Assembly: GCF_943736985.1 (NCBI RefSeq)
Contig: NZ_CALSFS010000003.1
Coordinates: forward strand, 62,001 to 126,000
Direction of reading: 5' to 3'
Origin: Clostridium sp. Marseille-Q2269
GTDB lineage: Bacteria > Bacillota > Clostridia > Clostridiales > Clostridiaceae
Length of the DNA stretch: 64,000 nucleotides
Of the stretch, positions 17,397 through 28,306 are shown one piece after another. Made by a program: the position numbers and the translations under genes. Position 1 is the stretch's first letter. The number at the start of each line of letters is the position of its first letter. The notes beneath the pieces are model-generated. The model saw only the letters and a list, made by a program, of their open reading frames with translations, searched no databases and was not told the DNA's origin.

Positions 17397-18776
17397 ATGA
17401 AAGATATTATTCTAAATACTATAAAGAAATATAATATGATTGAAGTTAATGACAAAATAATAGTAGGAGTATCTGGGGGACCAGATTCTATATGTCTTTT
17501 ACATATACTATGTTTGTTAAAAGATGAATTAAAAATAAAAGATATATATGTAGCTCATATAAATCATGGCGTTAGAGGAATAGAATCAGATGCTGATGAA
17601 AAATATGTAGAGAATTTTTGCTATACAAATAATATAAGATTTTTTTCTAAGACAATAGATATGAATAAAATAGCTAAAGAAAAAGGAATATCTAGCGAAA
17701 GTGCAGGAAGAGAAGCAAGATATGATTTTTTTAATTATCTAAAAAAAGAATTGGGTGCTCAAAAAATAGCCACAGCTCATAATGCAAATGATCAAGCAGA
17801 AACTGTACTTATGAGATTAATGAGAGGTACAGGACTACAAGGGTTGGTAGGGATAAATCCCATAAGAGATGGTATATATATAAGACCATTAATAAATGTA
17901 TTAAGAAGAGATATAGAGGATTACTGTAAAAAAAACAAGCTTAATCCTAGGATAGATAAAACAAACTTACAAAGTATATATACAAGAAATAAAATAAGAT
18001 TAGAATTGATACCTTATATAAAAGATAATTTCAATGAAGATATAGTAAGTACTTTATGCAGGTTTTCTAATATAGTTTGTAAAGATAATAGCTATTTAGA
18101 AGATATAGCAAAAGATAAATTTAAAATATATTGCACTAAAAAAGAACAGAAGATAATAATAGATAAGAGAATATTTTTAGAGCATGAAAGTATTTCTACC
18201 AGAATATTAAGAGAGGCTGTTTTTTATATAAATAGTAACTTATATAATATTGAAATGAAACATATATATGATATTTTACAATTGAGTTCAAATACAACAG
18301 GTAAATTTGTAAATTTACCTAACAATATAAAAGCTGAAAATATTTATGGAGATGTACATTTATATAAAGAAAAGGAATATAAAAATCAAACAAATAATAT
18401 TCAGTATAGGCTCATAATAGGTGATAATAAAGTAGAAGATTTAAATATTAATTTAAAGATATGTTCTGTAAAAGATTATAATGGCAATAATAATAAATAT
18501 GTACAGTGCTTTGACTATGATAAAATAAGTACTGATGAAATTTATTTAAGAAATAGAAAAAATGGAGATAAATTTACTCCCTTAGGAATGAAAGGGAGTA
18601 AGAAACTAAAGGATTTCTTTATAGACATAAAAATACCAAGAGAAGAAAGAGATAGAGCAAAACTTATATGTTTCGGAAAAGAAATAGCGTGGATTATAGG
18701 TTGTAGAATAAGCAATAATTTTAAAGTAGATGAAAATACAAAAAATATATTAGAAATAATTGTTGAAAGAGGGTAA
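17397..18776 (+). CDS. tilS: tRNA(Ile)-lysidine synthetase
   Basis: TilS converts C34 of the CAT-anticodon tRNA-Ile to lysidine, so that it reads AUA. The 459-residue protein has the PP-loop SGGPDS at 26-31, an N-terminal ATP-pyrophosphatase fold with AHINHGVRG and TAHNANDQAETVLMRL, and a C-terminal TilS domain (LRNRKNGDKFTPLGMKGSKKLKDFF is the family signature region). An in-frame GTG at 17385 overlaps the AAGGTG site, so the ATG at 17397 is chosen. hpt follows 4 bases later. A matching tRNA-Ile(CAT) lies at 37311. Confidence 0.96.
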   Translation: MKDIILNTIKKYNMIEVNDKIIVGVSGGPDSICLLHILCLLKDELKIKDIYVAHINHGVRGIESDADEKYVENFCYTNNIRFFSKTIDMNKIAKEKGISSESAGREARYDFFNYLKKELGAQKIATAHNANDQAETVLMRLMRGTGLQGLVGINPIRDGIYIRPLINVLRRDIEDYCKKNKLNPRIDKTNLQSIYTRNKIRLELIPYIKDNFNEDIVSTLCRFSNIVCKDNSYLEDIAKDKFKIYCTKKEQKIIIDKRIFLEHESISTRILREAVFYINSNLYNIEMKHIYDILQLSSNTTGKFVNLPNNIKAENIYGDVHLYKEKEYKNQTNNIQYRLIIGDNKVEDLNINLKICSVKDYNGNNNKYVQCFDYDKISTDEIYLRNRKNGDKFTPLGMKGSKKLKDFFIDIKIPREERDRAKLICFGKEIAWIIGCRISNNFKVDENTKNILEIIVERG

Positions 18777-18780
18777 ATAC

Positions 18781-19326
18781 ATGGATTTGATAAGTAACGA
18801 TATACAAAAAGTACTTATATCTGAAGAACAAATACAAAGCAAAATAAGTGAGTTAGGAAAACAAATTAGTGAAGATTACTGTAATAAGGATCTAATGTTA
18901 GTGGGTATATTAAAAGGATCAGTTCCTTTTATGGCAGATTTACTAAAAAGAATAACTATACCGTGTACTATGGATTTTATGGCAGTATCTAGTTATGGCA
19001 ATTCTACTACATCCTCAGGAGTAGTTAGAATATTAAAAGATTTAGACTTTGAAATAGAAGGAAAAGATGTTCTTATAGTAGAAGATATAATAGATTCTGG
19101 TATAACATTAAAATATTTATTAGAAAATTTACGTGCTAGAAAGCCTGCTAGTATCAATATAGCTTGCTTACTTAATAAACAAGAAAGAAGAAAGGTAGAA
19201 ATTGATGTTCATTATTTAGGATATGATGTCCCAGACTATTTTCTTGTAGGATATGGTTTAGATTTTGCAGAAAAGTATAGAAACCTACCTTACGTTGGAA
19301 TACTAAAAGAGGAAATTTATAAATAA
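18781..19326 (+). CDS. hpt: Hypoxanthine phosphoribosyltransferase
   Basis: Hpt makes IMP or GMP from hypoxanthine or guanine and PRPP (purine salvage). The protein has 181 residues, the usual size. The PRPP loop VLIVEDIIDSGITLKYL lies at about 99-115, with ILKGSVPF earlier and YVGILKEEIY at the end. The ATG at 18781 follows the tilS stop by 4 bases and uses GAAAGAGGG as its site; a TTG further upstream lies inside tilS. The tilS-hpt-ftsH order is the same as in Bacillus. Confidence 0.96.
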   Translation: MDLISNDIQKVLISEEQIQSKISELGKQISEDYCNKDLMLVGILKGSVPFMADLLKRITIPCTMDFMAVSSYGNSTTSSGVVRILKDLDFEIEGKDVLIVEDIIDSGITLKYLLENLRARKPASINIACLLNKQERRKVEIDVHYLGYDVPDYFLVGYGLDFAEKYRNLPYVGILKEEIYK

Positions 19327-19341
19327 TTAATATTCAATTTA

Positions 19342-19370
19342 TTGTAAACAAATTTTTGTTATGATACAAT
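19342..19370 (+). promoter_or_regulatory. Probable sigma-A promoter of ftsH
   Basis: TTGTAA at 19342-19347 and TACAAT at 19365-19370 have a 17-base spacer, 37 bases before the ftsH start. Confidence 0.55.
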
Positions 19371-19407
19371 TTTACAGTATAAAACTAGAAAGTGAGGGTG
19401 GCCAAAT

Positions 19408-21213
19408 ATGAAAAAATTTTCAAGCGCAACGGCCTGGGTTGTTGTTCTTATACTAGTTATATTTTCAGCTTTAATGCTTGCTAGAAGTGGAACTAATTCT
19501 ACAGCTATTAATTTTAGTGAATTCCAAAAAAGTTGGATACAAAACGATGTTAAAAGTTTCCAAGTTAAAGATGACAAAATGACAGTAATAGGAACATTAA
19601 AAGATGGTACACAATATGAAACAGTAGTTCCTTCAGAAAGATTGTTTCAGTTTATAAATGAGCATCCTAAAAATGGAGAAGTAAAAGAAGTTTATGTTAA
19701 ACCAACATCAGTACCTATATGGGTACAATATTTACCTATGATACTAATAGTTTTAATGCTTTTAGGATTTTGGTTTATGTTTATGCAGCAAGCACAAGGT
19801 GGCGGCGGAAACAGAAATGTTATGAATTTTGGAAAAAGTAAAGCCAAGATGGCCACACCGGATAAGAAAAAAGTAACTTTTGATGATGTTGCAGGAGCTG
19901 AAGAAGAAAAAGAAGAGCTAGCAGAAATAGTAGACTTTCTTAAATCCCCTAAAAGATATATAGATATGGGAGCTAGGATACCTAAAGGAGTGTTATTAGT
20001 AGGACCTCCAGGAACAGGTAAAACTCTTTTAGCTAAAGCTATTGCGGGAGAAGCAGGAGTACCCTTTTTTAGTATATCCGGTTCTGATTTTGTTGAAATG
20101 TTTGTAGGTGTTGGTGCATCTAGAGTTAGAGATTTATTTGAGCAAGCTAAGAAAAACTCACCTTGTATAATTTTTATAGATGAAATCGACGCAGTAGGAA
20201 GACAAAGAGGCGCAGGTTTAGGTGGAGGGCATGATGAAAGAGAACAGACATTAAATCAATTACTAGTTGAAATGGATGGATTCGGTGAAAACGAAGGAAT
20301 AATAATGATCGCTGCCACAAATAGACCAGATATATTAGACCCAGCGTTATTAAGACCAGGAAGATTCGATAGACAAATAGTTGTTGGAGCACCAGATGTA
20401 AAAGGAAGAGAAGCTATATTACAAGTTCACTCAAAAAATAAGCATTTGGCAGATGAGATAAAATTAGATGTTCTTGCTAAAAGAACACCAGGATTTACAG
20501 GAGCAGATTTAGAAAATCTAATGAATGAATCTGCACTTTTAGCAGTAAGAAAGAAAAAAACTTTAATAGATATGGAAGATTTGGAAGAGGCAGTTACAAG
20601 AGTAATAGCTGGGCCAGAAAAGAAGAGCAGAGTAATTGATGAAGAAGATAGAAAATTAACTGCTTATCATGAAGCAGGTCATGCTGTTGTTATGAAACTT
20701 CTTCCACATGCAGATCCAGTCCACCAAATAAGTATAGTCCCAAGAGGCATGGCAGGTGGGTACACTATGCATTTGCCAGAAAAAGATAGTTCTTATATGT
20801 CTAAATCCAAATTAGAAGATGAAATTGTAGGTTTATTAGGCGGAAGAGTAGCAGAAAAATTAATCATAGGAGATATTAGTACAGGAGCTAAAAATGATAT
20901 AGATAGAGCCACAACAATAGCTAGAAAAATGGTTATGGATTATGGTATGAGCAGTACTTTAGGGCCAATAGCTTTTGGATCAGGACATGATGAAGTTTTC
21001 TTAGGAAGAGACCTTGGAAAAGGAAGAAACTTCAGTGAAGATGTAGCACATAAAATAGACCAAGAAATTAAAAAATTAATAGATACTGGTTATAATCAAG
21101 CAGAAAAACTTTTAAGTGAAAATATATCTAAATTACATGCTGTAGCTCAAGAATTGTTACAAAAAGAAAAATTAGAGGCAGATGAATTTGAAGAAATATT
21201 TAAAAATAGTTAG
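19408..21213 (+). CDS. ftsH: ATP-dependent zinc metalloprotease FtsH
   Basis: FtsH is a membrane-bound AAA+ protease for quality control of membrane and regulatory proteins. It has 601 residues. Two membrane segments (about 7-27 and 104-124) flank an extracytoplasmic loop. The AAA domain has Walker A GPPGTGKT at 199-206, Walker [10 protein letters not shown] and the second region of homology ([19 protein letters not shown]). The zinc protease motif HEAGH is at 421-425. The ATG follows AGTGAGGGTGG. Confidence 0.97.
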   Translation: MKKFSSATAWVVVLILVIFSALMLARSGTNSTAINFSEFQKSWIQNDVKSFQVKDDKMTVIGTLKDGTQYETVVPSERLFQFINEHPKNGEVKEVYVKPTSVPIWVQYLPMILIVLMLLGFWFMFMQQAQGGGGNRNVMNFGKSKAKMATPDKKKVTFDDVAGAEEEKEELAEIVDFLKSPKRYIDMGARIPKGVLLVGPPGTGKTLLAKAIAGEAGVPFFSISGSDFVEMFVGVGASRVRDLFEQAKKNSPCIIFIDEIDAVGRQRGAGLGGGHDEREQTLNQLLVEMDGFGENEGIIMIAATNRPDILDPALLRPGRFDRQIVVGAPDVKGREAILQVHSKNKHLADEIKLDVLAKRTPGFTGADLENLMNESALLAVRKKKTLIDMEDLEEAVTRVIAGPEKKSRVIDEEDRKLTAYHEAGHAVVMKLLPHADPVHQISIVPRGMAGGYTMHLPEKDSSYMSKSKLEDEIVGLLGGRVAEKLIIGDISTGAKNDIDRATTIARKMVMDYGMSSTLGPIAFGSGHDEVFLGRDLGKGRNFSEDVAHKIDQEIKKLIDTGYNQAEKLLSENISKLHAVAQELLQKEKLEADEFEEIFKNS

Positions 21214-21216
21214 AAT

Positions 21217-21250
21217 AAAAGAGTAGATGTTTTATCATCTGCTCTTTTTT
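21217..21250 (+). terminator. Terminator after ftsH
   Basis: The stem AAAAGAGTAGATG with CATCTGCTCTTTT (one T-G wobble) has a short T-rich loop and ends in a T run. Confidence 0.88.
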
Positions 21251-21410
21251 ACGTATTAAAATAAATATAAGATGATATAATTAATAATAAAAATAATTTA
21301 TATGAAATGGGTGATGTAGTTAGATTCAAAATCTTATAAAGAACGCACAAATATTTATTCAACCAAAAAAATTAATAGTATACGTAACATAATCAAGGGG
21401 GAATGTATAA

Positions 21411-23084
21411 ATGTTTAAATCAGATATAGATATAGCACAAGAATCTAAAATGGAAAACATAAAGAAAATAGCTCAAAAGATAGGATTAAAAGAAGATGAT
21501 ATAGATATATATGGTAAATATAAATGTAAAATCTCATTAGATGTTCTACAAAGTAATAAGGATAAGAAAGATGGTAAGTTAATTTTAGTTACAGCTATAA
21601 ATCCCACACCTGCAGGAGAAGGAAAATCTACAGTTACAGTTGGTTTAGGGCAGGCTTTATGGAAGAAAAATAAAAAAGCAGTTATAGCATTAAGAGAACC
21701 TTCATTAGGTCCTGTATTTGGTATAAAAGGAGGCGCCGCTGGAGGTGGATATTCTCAGGTTGTGCCAATGGAAGATATAAACCTACATTTTACTGGAGAT
21801 ATGCATGCCATAACTTCAGCAAATAATTTATTAGCAGCAACTATAGATAATCATATTCATCAAGGTAATATTTTAAAAATTGATCAAAGAAGAATTTTAT
21901 TTAAGAGAGTTATGGATATGAACGATAGAGCTTTAAGAAATGTAGTTGTAGGTTTAGGTGGAAAAGTAAATGGATTTCCAAGAGAAGATGGATTTATGAT
22001 AACTGTAGCTTCAGAGATTATGGCTATATTGTGTTTGGCAGAGGATCTTATAGATCTTAAGAATAAAATGGGAGAAATACTAGTTGCATATAGCACAGAA
22101 GGCAATCCCATATATTGTAAAGATTTAGAGGTTCAAGGAGCTATGGCATTATTAATGAAAGATGCTATAAAACCAAATTTAGTTCAAACTTTAGAAAATA
22201 CTCCAGCTATTATACATGGAGGACCATTTGCTAATATAGCTCATGGTTGTAATAGTATATTAGCAACTAAAATGGCATTAAAATTAGGAGATTATGTAAT
22301 GACAGAAGCAGGATTTGGAGCAGATTTAGGAGCAGAAAAATTCTTTGATATTAAATGTAGAAAAGCTAACTTAAATCCAAGTTGTGTAGTTATAGTAGCA
22401 ACAGTAAGGGCATTAAAATATAATGGTGGGGTTACTAAAGAAAATTTAAAAGAACCAAATGTAGATGCTTTATCTAAAGGAATAGAAAATTTAGGAAAAC
22501 ACATAGAAAATGTTAATAAATTTGGTGTACCTGCAGTAGTTGCTATAAATAAATTTGTATCAGACACAGAAGAAGAAATAGAATTAGTAAAAAAATATTG
22601 TGAAAAATTGGGTGCAGAAGTTTCTATAGCAGAAGTATGGGAAAAAGGTGGAGATGGTGGATTAGAATTAGCTGATAAAGTATTAAATACTATAGAAAAT
22701 GAAAAATCTAAATTTAATCCTATATATGAAGAAAATAGTAGTATAAAAGAAAAAATAAATACAATTGCCAAAGAAATTTATGGAGCAGCAGGGGTGAATT
22801 ACTCTAAGGACGCAGAAAAACAAATATTAGAAATAGAGAAATTGGGACTAGATAAAAAGCCAATATGTATGGCAAAAACTCAATACTCACTATCTGATGA
22901 TGCTAAATTATTAGGGAGGCCATCTGGATTTAGAATAAATGTTAAAGAAGTTAGAGTATCCAATGGGGCTGGATTTATAGTGGTGTTAACAGGAAATGTT
23001 ATGACCATGCCAGGCTTGCCTAAGAGGCCAGCAGCTAATAATATGGATGTATTATCACATGGTAATATAGTTGGATTATTCTAA
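21411..23084 (+). CDS. fhs: Formate-tetrahydrofolate ligase
   Basis: Fhs makes 10-formyl-THF from formate, THF and ATP for one-carbon metabolism and purine synthesis. It has 557 residues, the family length. The P-loop TPAGEGKST is at 66-74, followed by [20 protein letters not shown] and [17 protein letters not shown]. The start is an ATG after AAGGGGGAAT. The gene is inserted between ftsH and coaX compared with Bacillus. The 160-base gap upstream shows no clear promoter. Confidence 0.97.
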   Translation: MFKSDIDIAQESKMENIKKIAQKIGLKEDDIDIYGKYKCKISLDVLQSNKDKKDGKLILVTAINPTPAGEGKSTVTVGLGQALWKKNKKAVIALREPSLGPVFGIKGGAAGGGYSQVVPMEDINLHFTGDMHAITSANNLLAATIDNHIHQGNILKIDQRRILFKRVMDMNDRALRNVVVGLGGKVNGFPREDGFMITVASEIMAILCLAEDLIDLKNKMGEILVAYSTEGNPIYCKDLEVQGAMALLMKDAIKPNLVQTLENTPAIIHGGPFANIAHGCNSILATKMALKLGDYVMTEAGFGADLGAEKFFDIKCRKANLNPSCVVIVATVRALKYNGGVTKENLKEPNVDALSKGIENLGKHIENVNKFGVPAVVAINKFVSDTEEEIELVKKYCEKLGAEVSIAEVWEKGGDGGLELADKVLNTIENEKSKFNPIYEENSSIKEKINTIAKEIYGAAGVNYSKDAEKQILEIEKLGLDKKPICMAKTQYSLSDDAKLLGRPSGFRINVKEVRVSNGAGFIVVLTGNVMTMPGLPKRPAANNMDVLSHGNIVGLF

Positions 23085-23109
23085 CATTAATATAACATGC
23101 AGTATTAAC

Positions 23110-23137
23110 TTGACAAAATAATTGGAACTGATAAAAT
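23110..23137 (+). promoter_or_regulatory. Probable sigma-A promoter before coaX
   Basis: TTGACA at 23110-23115 and TAAAAT at 23132-23137 have a 16-base spacer. A hairpin lies between this site and coaX. Confidence 0.5.
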
Positions 23138-23169
23138 AAAATTGTTAAATTGACATTAAATTAGGTATG

Positions 23170-23195
23170 AAGGGCAGCAGAAAAGCTGCTCTTTC
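23170..23195 (+). terminator. Hairpin between fhs and coaX
   Basis: The stem AGGGCAGC/GCTGCTCT (23171-23178, 23185-23192) has an AGAAAA loop and a weak T tail (CTTTCATT). It could terminate fhs transcripts or act in a coaX leader, because a promoter-like site lies upstream of it. Confidence 0.55.
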
Positions 23196-23242
23196 ATTGT
23201 ATTTAAGACCCTATTTTGCTTATTATTAAGGTGGTGCTTTAA

Positions 23243-24019
23243 ATGATTTTAGTTTTAGATGTAGGAAATACTAATATAGTTTTAGGAATATATAAAAATA
23301 AAAAGTTAATAGCAAACTGGAGATTAGCTACAGATAATAAAAGAACAGCAGATGAATATGGAATACAAGCTATAGAATTATTTATACATAATAAGTTAAG
23401 TCTTGAGGATATAGAAGGGGTAATTATATCTTCTGTGGTACCAAATATAATGTATTCTTTAGAACATATGATAGCTAAATATTTCAAAATAAAACCTATA
23501 ATAGTAGGGCCTGGTGTAAAAACAGGAATCAATATAAAATATGACAATCCAAAAGAAGTAGGAGCAGATAGAATTGTTAATGCAGTAGCAGCCCATGAAA
23601 TTTATAAAAAGCCATTAATAATTATTGACTTTGGGACAGCAACTACATTTTGTGCTCTAACAAAGGAAGCGAATTATCTAGGAGGAACTATATGTCCAGG
23701 TATAAAGATTTCTTCTGATGCTTTGTTTGATAGAGCAGCTAAATTGCCAAGGGTAGAGCTAGTAAAAACTCCAGGCGTTATATGTAAAAATACTGTAGCT
23801 AGTATGCAAGCAGGAATAATTTATGGTTATGCTGGGCAAGTTGATTATATAGTTTCAAAGATGAAAAAAGAAATGATGAATTTAGGAGAGGATGAGCCTT
23901 TTGTAGTTGCTACAGGAGGACTTGCTAAATTAATCAATGAGGAGTCAAAAAGTATTGATGAAATAAATGCTATTTTAACATTAGAAGGATTAAGAATAAT
24001 ATATGAAAAAAATAAATAA
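23243..24019 (+). CDS. coaX: Type III pantothenate kinase
   Basis: CoaX phosphorylates pantothenate, the first step of coenzyme A synthesis, and is not feedback-inhibited by CoA. The 258-residue protein has the ASKHA fold, with DVGNTN at 6-11, [21 protein letters not shown] and ATGGLA. The ATG follows AAGGTGGTG. dusB follows after 9 bases, so the two are co-transcribed. Confidence 0.96.
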   Translation: MILVLDVGNTNIVLGIYKNKKLIANWRLATDNKRTADEYGIQAIELFIHNKLSLEDIEGVIISSVVPNIMYSLEHMIAKYFKIKPIIVGPGVKTGINIKYDNPKEVGADRIVNAVAAHEIYKKPLIIIDFGTATTFCALTKEANYLGGTICPGIKISSDALFDRAAKLPRVELVKTPGVICKNTVASMQAGIIYGYAGQVDYIVSKMKKEMMNLGEDEPFVVATGGLAKLINEESKSIDEINAILTLEGLRIIYEKNK

Positions 24020-24028
24020 GGTGATTAT

Positions 24029-25000
24029 ATGAACATAGGAGAGATTATATTTCATAATAATGTATTTTTAGCACCTATGGCAGGCTTTACAGATATAGCT
24101 TTTAGAGAAATAGCCAAAGAATTAGGATGTGGGTTGGTTTATACCGAGATGGTAAGTGCTAAAGCACTATATTATGGAAGTAACAATACAAAAGAATTAT
24201 GTTTAATATCTGATAGGGAAAAACCAGTGGCCCTTCAACTATTTGGTCATGAGCCAGATATAATGGCCAATGCAGTAGAGGTTTTTAATGACAATAATGA
24301 TATTTGTATATTAGACGTAAATATGGGTTGCCCAGCACCTAAGATAGTTAAAAATGGTGATGGTTCTGCTCTTATGAAAGATGCAAAGTTAGCATCAGAA
24401 ATAATAAAAGCAATGAAAAAAGTATCTAAAAAACCCATAACAGTTAAGTTTAGAAAAGGTTTTGATAAAAATAATATTAATGCAGTAGAGTTTGCAAAGA
24501 TAATGGAACAATCAGGAGTAGATGCTATAACTATTCATGGAAGAACAAGAGAACAAATGTATGAAGGAACAGCTGATTGGAAGATAATATCACAAGTAAA
24601 GAAAGCTGTAAATATACCTGTAATAGGAAATGGAGATGTATTTTCACCAGAAGATGGTATGAAAATCATTGAGATAACAGGTTGTGATGCAATAATGGTG
24701 GGTAGAGGTGCTCAAGGCAACCCATGGATATTCAAACAAATAAATGAAAAAATTAAAGGAAAGCATGTATATTATCCTACGGATGAAGAAAGAATAGACA
24801 TATGCATTGATCATTATAAAAGAGCATTAAAATATTTTGAGCATCATAAGGCTGTAAGAGAGATGAGAAAACATATTGCAGTATATATTAAGGGTCTTAG
24901 AAACTGCACTGATATAAAAGATAAAGTTAATATGGAAAAGGATCCTAATAAAGTCTTAGAGCAATTAATTAAATATAGGGAAATATTAAGGGAATTTTAA
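24029..25000 (+). CDS. dusB: tRNA-dihydrouridine synthase (DusB type)
   Basis: This flavoprotein reduces uridines in tRNA D-loops. It has 323 residues in a TIM barrel: LAPMAGFTDIAFR at the start, MGCPAPK with the catalytic Cys101, ITIHGRTREQMY and GNGDVFS. The C-terminal helical domain is shorter in signature. The ATG follows AAGGTGATT. It is equivalent to Bacillus yacF. Confidence 0.94.
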   Translation: MNIGEIIFHNNVFLAPMAGFTDIAFREIAKELGCGLVYTEMVSAKALYYGSNNTKELCLISDREKPVALQLFGHEPDIMANAVEVFNDNNDICILDVNMGCPAPKIVKNGDGSALMKDAKLASEIIKAMKKVSKKPITVKFRKGFDKNNINAVEFAKIMEQSGVDAITIHGRTREQMYEGTADWKIISQVKKAVNIPVIGNGDVFSPEDGMKIIEITGCDAIMVGRGAQGNPWIFKQINEKIKGKHVYYPTDEERIDICIDHYKRALKYFEHHKAVREMRKHIAVYIKGLRNCTDIKDKVNMEKDPNKVLEQLIKYREILREF

Positions 25001-25049
25001 ATAAATATTTACATAGTAATATATTGTAATTAATTTTTATGGTGAGACA

Positions 25050-25877
25050 ATGATACCTATAATAGCTATAAACTGTAATATGAAAAAGTACTATAATGAA
25101 AATAATATTATATTTAAAATAAAAGATATGTGTTTAACACATTTTAGTAGACGTTGTTTTATAGAGGAATTAAATTTATTAATATCCAAAGTAAACATAT
25201 CTCCAAATTTTAATGAACAGGCTTATTATAACAATATAAAGAGAAGTATAAAATATTCAAGACATAAGGACTTTATATTAGCACCTAGTACTTTTAGATT
25301 TTTAGATTATTATGTATTAAATACCTTTCAAAAAGAATTATTTGCTTTATCTGTATGTGAAAGTATAAAAGCCATATTAAGATTAAGAGGAAAGTCTATA
25401 AGAAATAGTTGTATATCAATATTTGATGCAAAAGAGGAAAATATTTTTAATATTATAAGTTGTATCTCTAAAGAAGCAAAATATATAATACTAGTTTCCG
25501 AAGACTTAACTAAGCTAGCTAGACTAAATGATTATATAATAGCTAATTATGGAATAACGCCTATTATAACTAGTAATATAAAAACTTCTTTTAATAAGGC
25601 TGATTTTATAGTTACAACTAAAGATATAGATATTACAAAAAATATACCAGTATGGTATATTAATAATAGCAAAATTTACAGAAATAAAGGTATTTGTAAT
25701 ATAAATAATGTAACCTATAAAGTTCCATGGGAAACTGATTTAGAGTTTAATCCAGAGCTATTAGGTGCAATACTTTGTCAAATGGATAAAAACAATGTAG
25801 AAGAGGCAATAAAGTATAATGGTATTGTATTGGATAAAATAAGGTTCAATGAAGACCTAGTAAAAATAATTAGATAA
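25050..25877 (+). CDS. Uncharacterised protein, possible Rossmann-like domain
   Basis: I do not recognise this 275-residue protein. It is basic, with several Cys (for example at residues 9, 27 and 36), and has no signal peptide or membrane segment. Residues about 100-205 alternate strands and helices (LSVCESIKAILRLRG, then YIILVSEDLTKLARLNDYI, IITSNIKTSF, ADFIVTTKD). This layout recalls NAD-binding folds such as shikimate or glutamyl-tRNA dehydrogenases, but no GxGxxG is present. The start is an ATG after TGGTGAG, 49 bases after dusB, so it may belong to the coaX-dusB transcript. It probably belongs to a clostridial lineage-specific family. Its codon use is like its neighbours. Confidence 0.8.
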   Translation: MIPIIAINCNMKKYYNENNIIFKIKDMCLTHFSRRCFIEELNLLISKVNISPNFNEQAYYNNIKRSIKYSRHKDFILAPSTFRFLDYYVLNTFQKELFALSVCESIKAILRLRGKSIRNSCISIFDAKEENIFNIISCISKEAKYIILVSEDLTKLARLNDYIIANYGITPIITSNIKTSFNKADFIVTTKDIDITKNIPVWYINNSKIYRNKGICNINNVTYKVPWETDLEFNPELLGAILCQMDKNNVEEAIKYNGIVLDKIRFNEDLVKIIR

Positions 25878-25897
25878 AATTAAGGAATACCGAGATA

Positions 25898-25926
25898 TTG
25901 ACAGGATAAATTACCTGTTTTATAAT
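25898..25926 (+). promoter_or_regulatory. Consensus sigma-A promoter of greA-lysS
   Basis: TTGACA at 25898-25903 and TATAAT at 25921-25926 are perfect, with a 17-base spacer. An ACAGG/CCTGT repeat overlaps the -35 box and the spacer. Confidence 0.88.
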
Positions 25927-26007
25927 TACTTAAATGTTTCTTTTATGTTATAATGTTAAGAATATATCATAATATATAAATAGTAACAAAATAAAGGGGA
26001 GAATAGC

Positions 26008-26490
26008 ATGAGCGAAGCAAAAAAATATGTTATGACTTATGAAGGGGTAAAAAAGCTAGAAGAAGAATTAGAATATTTAAAAACGGTAAAAAGAAAAGAA
26101 ATAACAGAAAAAATAAAAGTAGCTCTTTCATTTGGAGATTTAAGCGAAAATTCAGAATATGATGAAGCTAAAAATGAACAAGCTTTTGTAGAAGGAAGAA
26201 TAATACAATTAGAAAATATGCTAAAAAATGCTAGTATAATTGATGAAAATGAAGTGCCTAAAGATATAGTAAGTGTAGGCTCTATAGTAAAAGTTAAAGA
26301 TTATGAATTTGATGAAGAAGTTGAATATATAATTGTAGGCTCTGCTGAAGCTGACCCTATGAATAATAAGATATCTAATGAATCACCAGTGGGAAATGGA
26401 TTAATAGGAAAAAGAGTTGGAGATATAGTACAAGTAGCAGTTCCAGATGGTGTTAGTAAATATGAAATATTAGAGGTTAATAGAGCATAG
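26008..26490 (+). CDS. greA: Transcription elongation factor GreA
   Basis: GreA rescues backtracked RNA polymerase by stimulating transcript cleavage. It has 160 residues: an N-terminal coiled coil (about 8-80) with the acidic tip region [14 protein letters not shown], then an FKBP-like C-domain ([19 protein letters not shown]). The ATG follows AAGGGGAG. It ends 18 bases before lysS, and the two share the consensus promoter. Confidence 0.97.
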   Translation: MSEAKKYVMTYEGVKKLEEELEYLKTVKRKEITEKIKVALSFGDLSENSEYDEAKNEQAFVEGRIIQLENMLKNASIIDENEVPKDIVSVGSIVKVKDYEFDEEVEYIIVGSAEADPMNNKISNESPVGNGLIGKRVGDIVQVAVPDGVSKYEILEVNRA

Positions 26491-26508
26491 TATTGGAGGG
26501 AATTTATA

Positions 26509-28023
26509 GTGTCAAAAGAAGATAATGTGATTAACAGTTTTGAAGAACAAGCAAATGAATTGATGAAGGAAAGATTTCAAAAACTAAAACAACTTCAAGC
26601 TGATGGAAAAGATCCATTTGATGTTTATAAAGTTGAAAGAACTCATACTTCAAAACAAGTAAAAGAAAACTTTGAAGAATTAGAAGGAAAAAGTGTCACT
26701 GTAGCAGGAAGACTTATGTCTAAAAGAGTGCATGGTAAAGCTGGATTCTCCGATATACATGATAGATATGGAAAAATTCAATTATACATAAAGATAAATG
26801 ATGTGGGAGAAGAAAAACTTAAAGAATACAAGACATTTGATATAGGAGATATAATAACAGTAACAGGAACAGTTTTTAAAACAAAAACAGGAGAAACATC
26901 AATACACATAACAGATTTTCAATTGGTTTGTAAATCATTAAGACCACTACCAGAAAAATGGCACGGATTAAAAGATCCAGATTTAAGATATAGACAAAGA
27001 TATGTGGATTTAATAATAAATCAAGATGTTAGAGATACTTTTATGAAGAGAACAGCCATAATAAAGGCTATGAGAGAATACTTAGATAATAGAGGATTTT
27101 TAGAAGTAGAAACACCAATATTATCACCAATAGCAGGTGGAGCTGCAGCAAAACCATTTGTTACTCACCATAATGCTTTAGATATAGACATGTATCTTAG
27201 AATAGCTACTGAATTATATTTAAAAAGATTAATAGTAGGTGGTTTTGAGAAAGTATATGAAATTGGTAGAAACTTTAGAAATGAAGGAATGGATATAAGA
27301 CACAATCCAGAGTTTACATGTATAGAATTATATGAAGCTTATGCAGATTATAATGATATGATGGAAATAACAGAAAATATGATAGCATATATATGTGAAA
27401 AAGTTTTAGGTACAACTAAAGTTCAATATGAAGAGGCAGAAATAGATTTTACACCACCATGGAGAAGATTAACTATGGTAGATGCTGTAAAGGAATATGC
27501 AGGAGTAGATTTTAACAGTATAAAAGATGATGAACAAGCAAGAATAATTGCAAAAGAAAAACATGTAGAGTTTAAAAAAGAATTAAAGGATTGTACAAAA
27601 GGTGATGTACTTATAGGATTATTTGAAGAATTCTGCGAAGATAAGTTAATGCAGCCTACTTTTATTTGTGATTATCCAGTAGAAAATTCACCTCTTACAA
27701 AGAAGAAAAGAGGAAATGAAGCATTTACTGAAAGATTTGAAGGATTTGTATTTGGAAGAGAAGTATGTAATGCATATTCTGAATTAAATGATTCTATAGT
27801 TCAAAAAGAAAGATTCATGCAACAATTAAAGGAAAGAGAATTAGGTGATGATGAAGCTTATATGATGGATGATGATTTTATAACTTCATTAGAAGTAGGT
27901 ATGCCACCAACAGGAGGACTAGGAATAGGTATTGATAGATTAATAATGTTCTTAACAAATACACATTCTATAAGAGATGTTATACTATTCCCAACAATGA
28001 AACCACAACCTAATAATCAATAA
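26509..28023 (+). CDS. lysS: Lysyl-tRNA synthetase (class II)
   Basis: This 504-residue protein has an OB-fold anticodon-binding domain ([19 protein letters not shown]), motif 2 ([22 protein letters not shown]) and motif 3 ([13 protein letters not shown]). The start is GTG at 26509 with a TGGAGGG site. It is co-transcribed with greA. No clear terminator is seen before the glyS T-box leader. Confidence 0.97.
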   Translation: MSKEDNVINSFEEQANELMKERFQKLKQLQADGKDPFDVYKVERTHTSKQVKENFEELEGKSVTVAGRLMSKRVHGKAGFSDIHDRYGKIQLYIKINDVGEEKLKEYKTFDIGDIITVTGTVFKTKTGETSIHITDFQLVCKSLRPLPEKWHGLKDPDLRYRQRYVDLIINQDVRDTFMKRTAIIKAMREYLDNRGFLEVETPILSPIAGGAAAKPFVTHHNALDIDMYLRIATELYLKRLIVGGFEKVYEIGRNFRNEGMDIRHNPEFTCIELYEAYADYNDMMEITENMIAYICEKVLGTTKVQYEEAEIDFTPPWRRLTMVDAVKEYAGVDFNSIKDDEQARIIAKEKHVEFKKELKDCTKGDVLIGLFEEFCEDKLMQPTFICDYPVENSPLTKKKRGNEAFTERFEGFVFGREVCNAYSELNDSIVQKERFMQQLKERELGDDEAYMMDDDFITSLEVGMPPTGGLGIGIDRLIMFLTNTHSIRDVILFPTMKPQPNNQ

Positions 28024-28104
28024 GTTTATAAATATATATAAATGAATAGTAAATTATTATAAATAACAGTAAAAATAAATTAAAAGTAAATAATATACGA
28101 TGAT

Positions 28105-28268
28105 AAAGAAGAGTAATAATAAATATTACAAAGAGAGTCTGTGGCAGGTGAAAACAGTCAATGTTTATTATGAAGGGAGCTTTTGAGTATTTAACTAGAA
28201 AGTAGGGCTATAGCCAAAAAGGGTGGAACCGCGATTAAGTCGTCCCTTTGCTGCTATAGCCTTTTTTA
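28105..28268 (+). promoter_or_regulatory. T-box riboswitch controlling glyS
   Basis: The conserved T-box sequence GGGTGGAACCGCG is at 28221-28233, inside the antiterminator. The competing terminator pairs GGCTATAG (28206-28213) with CTATAGCC (28254-28261), followed by six T; AAAGGG/CCCTTT pairs inside it. A short stem I closes by pairing 28116-28127 with 28160-28171. A GGC triplet (28143-28145) in its apical part could be the glycine specifier, but I cannot prove the register. Uncharged tRNA-Gly binding would allow glyS transcription. Confidence 0.92.
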
Positions 28269-28306
28269 TATTAAAAATTTTATAGAATATTGAGGAGGTA
28301 TTTTTT

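Noticed and set aside
22292-22771. A 159-codon minus-strand frame inside fhs
   Set aside because: It is a shadow of fhs in an antisense frame without a start site or known motif.
25901-25918. ACAGG/CCTGT hairpin that looked like a terminator before greA
   Set aside because: It overlaps the -35 box and spacer of a perfect TTGACA-17-TATAAT promoter, with a weak stem.
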